Shown here in pieces: positions 57,072 through 64,000 of a stretch of DNA of 64,000 bases. The notes under the pieces are model-generated. The model ran no database searches. It worked only from the letters and a program-made list of their open reading frames with translations, and was not told the origin of the DNA. This stretch comes from Sanguinoderma infundibulare (Eukaryota; Basidiomycota; Agaricomycetes; Polyporales; Polyporaceae): positions 1 through 64,000 of the forward strand of contig JAVLRN010000012.1 in assembly GCA_032821775.1 (NCBI GenBank), written 5' to 3'. How positions within the stretch are numbered: the stretch's first letter is position 1; each line of letters starts with the position of its first letter. The position numbers were made by a program, and so were the translations under genes.

Positions 57072-57436
57072 GAACTGCCAGTGAGAGAGTGGCTCGGGGA
57101 GTACGAGCGCCCGGTGTGGACTTTGGGATTCCTCTGGACTGTGAACGTCGTGATGCGGACGGCTGTACCCTACCTGACATAGACACTCAGGCTGATATCA
57201 TGTTTGGATGAATGCAAGGACAGTGCGTTCGTCAGCTTACACTCCACAACTCAGATTATCACAAAACGCACCTCGGACCCTTCAGCATACTAGTATTAAA
57301 GAAGATTGCCAACAACGCATCACCCTGTTGTGTCGCGTCCTACTGTGGACTCGTTCATGTACCGCGTCGAGAGCTGGGTGATGCTGCGAAGTGACGGGGT
57401 GGCGCACTTGAAGGTGTTGACGGCCCTCAAGTACAT

Positions 57437-57793
57437 GTGCGTGCCGTGCAAGCAGGGCGCGACTGGCGTATCAAGAGCACGAGCGAGTACGAGCTGCACG
57501 CGGTCCCGCTCAGCAACGACAAGGCGGGTATCAAGATCGCGCTCCGCGCCCCAGTCGGGCTCGCCGACGGCAAGGACGGCGAGGAGGTCGCGGTTACGTT
57601 TGAGGGCTTGGAGGGAGCGAAGGTACTCTGGACGGCGAAGACAGAGGGCGGGGCAGGCGGGGGGAGGGAGGGCGCGTTGGAGTGGGTGTGCGAAGTCAAG
57701 GCCGGGAAGAACGTGCGGCTGGAGGCGAGTGGGACGTCGAGGCGCCAAGCCATTTGCGGTCGTAGGAGTTCTGGCGGAAGAAAGAGTGGCTGA
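57437..57793 (+). pseudogene. C-terminal remnant of a DUF4139 (mucoidy inhibitor-like) protein
   Basis: The fragment reads IKSTSEYELHAVPLSNDKAG, IKIALRAPVGLADGKDGEEV, EGAKVLWTAKTEGG and EWVCEVKAGKNVRLEA. This resembles the tail of fungal DUF4139 proteins. The expected next residues (WDVEAPSHLR) occur one base out of frame, so a single G has been lost near 57730. No upstream N-terminal domain was found. Treat as a truncated pseudogene. Confidence 0.55.
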
Positions 57794-58031
57794 CTGTCGA
57801 CGGATCGATGAGGTGGGATGCGGGACTGGGGATGTTTTCGCGACCGGGCTCGATTCAAATTTGGAGGGATTAACGGACAACCATCATGATCGTTTCGGGC
57901 ATACTTTTTACTTGCAGTTGGCGAACGGTTCGAATGATGGATGGGGCTCCATTTGTGAGGAAGCACATCTGGATGGACTCTGTGTGCGAAGCTAACGTTG
58001 TGGATTGCAGCATATGGGTCCCACTGAACAT

Positions 58032-60250
58032 TCAAGAAGCCGTACTGTCCAAATGCCCATCTGACCGGCGCGCGAAGGTGGCTCTGCCAGGAGGCGTGAG
58101 CGGTATCGACAGACCATCTTCGATCGTCGAGCTTGTGTAACGCAGCGACTGTCGAGCATTCAGCCTACACAGTTCGAAGAAAGACATGGTGCGATCAGCA
58201 ATGGAGCAGCAGCGGCACAGCGGAAGAGCTCACGAGGCGAGGAGGGAGTTCGCATAGACTGTCAGTCAAGTCGCGTTAGCCAGGTGCAGACGGGAATGAC
58301 AGGAGGCTGCTCACGCTTGGTGACGACTATCCCGAACCCGCCGTAGATCAGGTTTTGGGGGTACAGGATAGACTGTGCGAATCGATCGGTTACTGTATTC
58401 AGGTGGCCTACTAAATAACTCACAAAGAGCAAGGGGAACAAGTTGATGACGCTGCGAAACCGAACCGGGAGTGCTCAGCAGGGGCACATATCGGATGGGG
58501 CTACTACCCAGAGGGAAACCGTTCACCTCGTCAACAATCCTATGTGGCACGTTAGATAGGTCGTGACAACGAACGGGCAGGAAACGCGCAAGTGGACGAT
58601 GGACCCACCTGTGTTGATGGCGTAGAGCGTCAAGACGTCGATGACCCTGTCCATCCTGATGTACCCCAGAGTCGGCGGTCCCGCTGGCAAGATGTATCGT
58701 ATGCGACCTTATGAAGAACGTACGTACCTCTTAATACCCGTGCGGCTCTTGTGCAGGATGGCGACGAGCATCCCGGTCAGGATCAGGTCGGCGATGACGG
58801 TCATCCCCACTGCTGCCGAGATCATCCACTTCTCGTTGCCGACAATGCCCACCGTGATATCGGATGTCAGCCTCCCTTCCGGACAGCAGGTGATGGACCG
58901 GGACAGTGTGTAGAAGTACGTACGGAGAAACTTTGGAAATCCGCGAAGCGGGGAAGTAGGAACCTGCACGTCGAAGCAACTCGTCAAAATTTGACGGGAG
59001 GCTTTCAGGGCAGAACAACGATGGGAAGACTCGTACGCTTTGATGCTCGAAGCTAGATGACGGTTATTTCAGCGTCTGAGGCTGCATCGCCGTGATAAGT
59101 ACGCTGCGCTCACCACTGTAGAAGGCTGCAACGGCAGGGCGATCACAGGAAAGAAGATGCGCGGAGTTTGTCAGTTCCAACAAAGGTACCTCGATGTGAG
59201 ATGGTCGGGCTTGCCTAGTTCACCGAGAAGTAGGGCACACTGACGACAAGGTGAATATCACACGTTGGATTTCGGATCTAGTAGCATCAGGAAGCGTACC
59301 ACAATTAACACCAGCGGCGTATAGCGCTTTGGGCCCACTTACGCAGGATATCTATTAATATCGAACGCGTGAAGTCGAGGTGGGATGCACTTACATGAGA
59401 AAACACGCCACGCGAAAAAACTGTGGGGAGCGGAACAGAATGTGAGTTGCGTTCACGTTAGATATAACCGAGACTGCACAGGCCTTTGGCAGGTGGCGAC
59501 AATAATACCCTATCAAGCGTGATGAGCATAAAGGCCCTCATGAGGACGTCTCACTAACGAATAGAGCACTCACCGTCAGAATGGTTAGCAGCTAGGGCAT
59601 CCGACGTCAGATTGCGAGCATGTTCAAACATTGAGAACTCCAGAGCTCTTACAGAGATAGACCTGAGAGAAATATCATGAACTTCCCGAGACAAAGGACG
59701 TCACGTGTTGTAACATACCAGATCGAGGTCAGCAATGCGGAAGGATTGTAGTAGTTTGTGATGACGTAGTAGTAGCTTGAACGTTGTTGAGAGTCCTGTG
59801 CGCATCTACGTAGTAGGTAATGTAAACTTACCAAACGTGGGCACTGGTACCCATGTGCACGGTTTCGAAGAAACTGTGGGTCGTTAAGAACGTCATTCAA
59901 CAGTGATCGCCTGTGCTACAGTACTCACAGAATGGCAGCAACCTGCGGTGCAAACCGCCGTCAATGTGTTGTCGGGCAACGAGAGAAGTAATTGGCGCGC
60001 TCACCCATGTCTTTGGCCACGCGCGGTCGTCGGGATACATCCGGAAGTAGCGGAAGGACTGGTGGACGACAATGCCGTAGAGCCTGCCGTATTACAGCCA
60101 AATGAGGAGTCAGGACATGACACGGATTGAGCGCCATGCGCGTTCGACCTACATGAAACCGACAAACGTCCCGATGAGTAAGGCACCAAAGGTGTCATCG
60201 AGAGGAATCTGTGGGTCTGGAAGGGAGGTCGCGAGGATAGAGGAAGACAT
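58032..60250 (-). CDS. DUF6534-type multi-pass membrane protein 1
   Basis: Basidiomycete-expanded family of predicted seven-helix membrane proteins with unknown role, often compared with receptors. Start MSSSILATSLPDPQIPLDDT (60248-60250). Successive small exons then give FGALLIGTFVGFM, LYGIVVHQSFRYFRMYPDD, FFETVHMGTSAHV, YYYVITNYYNPSALLTSIW, IIVATCQ, FFAWRVFS and a block ending WMISAAVGMTVIADLILTGM. LVAILHKSRTGIKR follows, then DRVIDVLTLYAINTG, NLIYGGFGIVVTK, YANSLLAS and LNARQSLRYTSSTIEDGLS. The stop is at 58032-58034. The family blocks (YxYFRxYP, YYYxxTNYxNP, HKSRTGxKR, LNARxSL) are in order. There are more than a dozen exons, and some joins at 58.3-58.6 and 59.0-59.6 kb are provisional. 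A paralogue lies to the right on the same strand. Confidence 0.75.
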
Positions 60251-61886
60251 AGCGGTGGCACTGCTCCAGCCTGATCAGCCTCAGACGAGAGTCGGCAAGC
60301 TTATGTGTAGGGTCTCCGCGGCGAGTTCCCCAAAGAATCATTCTGCATTTGATAATCATCAGCGGTGGGCCACCTTGCTTCCGAGCTGTTCGGGGATGAG
60401 ATAGAAGTAACCAGAGAACAAGGTAGAAACTACATCCCAGAGTCCCACTAATAGAAGCCGCCATCGCGAACACCACGGTACAATGTCTTCGCAAAGATTG
60501 CTCGGCGTGCGTCCTGTATAGCAATCTTGAGCGTGAACATTCGCTGGGGGCTTCGCCAGGGACCCGCTATTTTTGAGCGAAAATTTCTTTGCTGAAGCGC
60601 ACGGTATATGAAGGGAATCAGCCTTAGCAGAACGAGAGAGACATAAAGAAAAGTCAACTTTAATTGTGCGCCACCATCGGACCTCCGTCGGCCACAATCT
60701 GTTTAATCAGTGAGACTTCAGCTAGCTGCGTGTATGTGACACCTCACCAACCTGTTCAAACATTCCCCTTGACATCATCGACTTCATCGCGCCCTTGATA
60801 CGATGGTCTAGGACTCCATCCAACGGAAATAAAATGCATCGCGCTTCCTGAAATCTTCACGGTCACGGTCCATCATTGTGATGTGGCAGCGAAGGAGTCG
60901 CTGCTAGCGCGTGAGTGTTGCCCGCCAGGTGCTAGCCTTCCGACTTGAAGTCGTCGCCAGTATGCTAGCTGCTACAACCAGACGAACTAGAGAGAGGCTC
61001 CGACTTGAACGTGGCGGTAATGCGGAGAGTCTCTAGTAGATGGAAGCCGGGAACTTCACGCTCGGCTGGAATCAGCTGCGCTGGCAGTTGCCGGGCGCTA
61101 ACTTTATTCCCAATCCGTTGCGTGTTGTCCCAAACCATCTTTCGGCTGGCACTGGTACCCTGTTACCGTAAGTCCCCTTACGTCCTCTGTTGCTAGACCT
61201 GCGAGTAGGTAGAATATATCTTAGCTTAAGTAGCTCACTCTCTCATCGCACTGCGACAAGCAAACGCACAATGCGGACCTCCAACTGAGTCGGAAACCCT
61301 CATGCGTTTGGCACCGTATTCCTGCAAAAACTCGACATCTTCGGTGGCATGCACTAGGAGGGAATCGAACCCTCGGCAGAGTTGATGGGCGTAACCCATG
61401 TCACACCCCACCGCCCCATGTGTCAAGACTGTAGACGAGAAATATATACGGTGCAAGCCAACGGTCATGGCATATCATCAACACAGCTGGCAGATGCATC
61501 ATCGCTCAACAAATCCTACAAGCCGGGTCAGTGTTGAATACGAGCAGTCCGGTCAGTGCCCAATGGCCCGGGGAAAAGGTCAATATCGTAACCGCAGACA
61601 TCGGAACTCCGAGCGACTCGAATGGGTACTACAGGCTACAACTGACCCTACCGGCTATCGAAACTCCTGAACCTAAAAACACACACAATCGCAAAGAAAA
61701 GTCGGGCCTAGTGCGCGGCAACATTCGCTATCCGGCCGACAGATCTGCATGTATCCTGTCCAAAAAACCACCAGACAAGATGGTTCATCGGCGTTGTGTA
61801 AGGTGTGCATCCGACTCTCGGGCCTTGGCTGTCCAGAAAATACGGTTCGAAACCTCGAGAAGAAGTAGTAGTAGTGCGTGTGCATC
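60251..61886. other. Intergenic region between two DUF6534 genes
   Basis: No protein gene recognised in 1.6 kb. It contains the promoter of gene 1, the 3' flank of gene 2 and a tRNA-like sequence (61345-61420). Confidence 0.5.
61345..61420 (-). tRNA. tRNA-Val(UAC)-like sequence, probably a pseudogene
   Basis: On the minus strand, TGGGGCGGTGG approximates an A box and GGTTCGATTCC is an exact B box within a perfect T-arm (GAGGG / CCCTC around TTCGATT). The anticodon loop GTTACGC, closed by ATGG/CCAT, would present UAC. The acceptor stem pairs poorly (CAC..G against C..GTG with mismatches), so function is doubtful. Confidence 0.35.
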
Positions 61887-64000
61887 CTAAACTGATTTGG
61901 ACGAAATCTGTGACGCGTCCCCCGGGCCGAAAGCATGCGCTTTGACGTCCTCCGATGTGAACCCGGAGCGTGTGACCTCGATCACTCCCGAATGGACCTG
62001 CGACACGCAAGGAGAATCTATAAGCAAAAAATCAAGGAAGGGTAAAAATAAGAAGGGCAGTACCTGCGGAAGCTCGATGCCCTCGTTCATCGCCGACGAG
62101 CCGTTGTTGAACCGCAGCGTGCTCGCGCGGATGGCCGTGCCATACGGCTCTGCGCGATTTCGCGATCCGGGCCCGTCTTCGTCCCCGCGCTTCTTGTTTG
62201 TCATCTTTCTCGAGTTCAGGCTGTGTGGGTTTGACGGCGGGAGAGAGTTAGGTGAACTCGAATGCGTTGAACAAAATGATGGCACCCCACGCACGCGACC
62301 ATGAGCGAGTTGGAGTATACTGGAAAACCGAGGGCGAGGGCAGCTTAGCGGGAACGGCACACAAAGGATGCAGACATGGGCGTGGTACTCACGGCGCTCT
62401 GCGATCATCATTGTTCCGAGCCATACCCAGTTTTGGACCCCGTAGACGTGCACCTGGTCGCTGGCATTAGTCATTGGCGTAGCCAGATATAAACATGGAA
62501 CAATCACCAACACGAAGGACATGATGTTGAAGATGCTACACCTCAAGTTCAGAAGCATGATGCATCTACGAACCGGACAACCCACGTCGTCAAGAGCCCT
62601 GATAATGAGAGTCATCGGTACGCGTGCAGAAGTAAGAATGAGGTTGAACATACCGGTACTCATGGTATACAAGATGAGCCTGTTGATCATCGAGTCGGTG
62701 CTATCATCGAGTTGAGTTACCTTACAATGATTGGACGGTGTGTAGTTCGAATCACCTCTTGAACCCAGTACGACTGTGGTGCAGGATATAGATCAACGTC
62801 GCTGTCAATATGATGTCCGCGCTGGATGCCAAAGCATTGTAGGCCAGCACGAGCCACTGCGGTTTTGCGTTCAAAAGACGTAACATTTAATATGGGAATG
62901 TATACGCACAAGTAGATTTTCGAAGTTGTTCAGGGTGATACCGCGGAACCTGACCAATGCACGAGACAATATGAGGAACGATCATCGTGCTGGTAATAGG
63001 AAGTTCTACTTGCCCAACGATCGTAGACGCTGCCAGGGATCACGGTTTCAACGCGGTGCGAACAGCAATAATTGAGGGACGATTACGCACCCACGGATAC
63101 CCCTACAGATCGACAGGAACGTGACTGAGAGTATGTCAAGAGAAGGCGCAAGCATACCTAGTGCCCCGCCCATAAGCAAAAGCTATATCCCAAGCACAGT
63201 CAGAGCGGGAACGGACGACGATAAGCCGATATTCCTGACTCACGATAGCGATGACTAGCCAAAGCCGGTACTTCGACGGCCCCACTTGCAACCACTCGAA
63301 GTCAGGATCGTATATTGGGCGAACGAGAGCCTAGGATCAATCCTACCTAGGAGAATCCGAACCGTGTAGAAGCTTTAGATGACCATTTTCTGTGAGCGAA
63401 TGCATACGGTTGTCCTATACCGTCGCGATTCACCTTTGACAGTTGATCATGATGCAAGTCTAATCGACATGGAAGCGTAAAGGTCGAACGGAGAGGAACA
63501 GGTAGGAATACTATACTTACAGCCACTATGGGAAAGACCTACAGGCCGAAAAGAGACGGTGAAAACCAAGCTCAAAGCTGCAGAGGACACGCGACCCACA
63601 TCGAGAGACCTAAGATGCTACTTGTCAATCATATTGCTCCGTCATGATTATCGGGTAGCCCTTACCAAACACCCCGAAGAAAGGCTAGATAATTCCCGTA
63701 ATTTTCCACAAAATAGTAATATCTGGAGATGCCACTAAGTGTGGGACACCCCGCACAGAGGAGATCGTGATGGACGTACGCGAGGTGGACATGCAGCACC
63801 GTGACTGCCGTCTCCAATATTCTGCCGCAGTACGAAGTAGGTGAGCGACTTTCGAAGAGAAGGACATGTTGAAAACATACATGACTATGATGACCTGTTC
63901 GTCACTTTGTGAATGCCAGCGGTTAACGAGCTAAGTCGGGCTACGTACGATACTCTTGAGCCATCGAGCTTCGGCGGTGTACATGCGGAAGTACTTGTAC
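61887..64000 (-). CDS. DUF6534-type multi-pass membrane protein 2 (5' end beyond window)
   Basis: Same family as 58032-60250. Reading from the right edge: YKYFRMYTAEARWLK, ILETAVTVLHVHLA, YYYFVENYGNYLAFLRGVW, VFPIVA, DFEWLQVGPSKYRLWLVIAI, LLLMGGALG, NALASSADIILTATLIYILH with HHSRTGFKR, DSMINRLILYTMSTG, and FNIMSFVLVIVPCLYLATPM. The C-terminal cytosolic part is LNSRKMTNKKRGDEDGPGSR, STLRFNNGSSAMNEGIELPQ and VHSGVIEVTRSGFTSEDVKA, with the stop at 61887-61889. The first helix lies outside the window. A few joins (62.2-62.4 and 63.2-63.5 kb) are provisional. No certain defect seen. Tandem, same orientation as gene 1. Confidence 0.7.

Noticed and set aside
1..64000. CRISPR array, prophage or bacterial operon
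   Set aside because: No regularly spaced direct repeats, no Shine-Dalgarno-led tandem genes; the introns show a eukaryotic genome.
1..64000. Secondary-metabolite gene cluster
   Set aside because: Oxidative enzymes are present but there is no polyketide synthase, peptide synthetase, terpene synthase or dedicated regulator.

Overview
This looks like nuclear DNA of a filamentous basidiomycete, most likely an agaricomycete of the mushroom or polypore type. Genes are GC-rich and cut by many short GT-AG introns of about 45-90 nt. The families point the same way: a FunK1 kinase-like protein, two DUF6534-type membrane proteins, a serine-rich cupredoxin and an F-box protein. No assembled virus, CRISPR array or long retroelement is visible. 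Species and exact order are inference. Exon boundaries were read by eye from splice signals and protein motifs, so small errors are expected.

Layout. At 1-3536 lies a GUP1-like MBOAT acyltransferase gene with a small single-pass membrane protein gene. The same 3.5 kb recurs almost unchanged at 11078-14613. Between the copies are a minisatellite (3690-3990), a broken aldehyde dehydrogenase (4600-6345, minus), a degenerate tract with two related fragments near 8.5 and 9.4 kb, and a possible RING-finger gene (9.6-10.6 kb, minus). At 15.5-17.0 kb is a secreted protein made of two near-identical repeat exons.

The 18.2-31.2 kb stretch holds two paralogous tail-anchored fatty aldehyde dehydrogenases (ALDH3/HFD1 type, both minus). 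Between them are a FunK1 kinase-like gene, a 386-bp MITE-like element, a dead NADP-dependent oxidoreductase and an F-box gene. One paralogue carries a 745-bp terminal-inverted-repeat element inside an intron; the other paralogue preserves the empty site.

From 32 to 51.5 kb the genes are more ordinary: a serine hydrolase with unusual end modules, a formamidase with a 6-nt microexon, an alpha-arrestin-like protein with a very long disordered tail, a TPR protein, an FAD monooxygenase and a PP2A methylesterase (PME-1). From 52 kb on, broken genes (TauD dioxygenase, DUF4139) alternate with a triple-ZZ zinc protein, a cupredoxin and two DUF6534 membrane proteins. The second DUF6534 gene runs off the right edge.

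How the genes relate. Several loci deal with aldehydes, amides and oxidations: three ALDH loci, formamidase, FAD monooxygenase, oxidoreductase and dioxygenase relics. They do not form a co-oriented cluster, so a joint pathway is speculation. The strongest signals are structural: recent and older segmental duplications, intron-borne mobile elements with a readable empty site, and many genes caught in decay.
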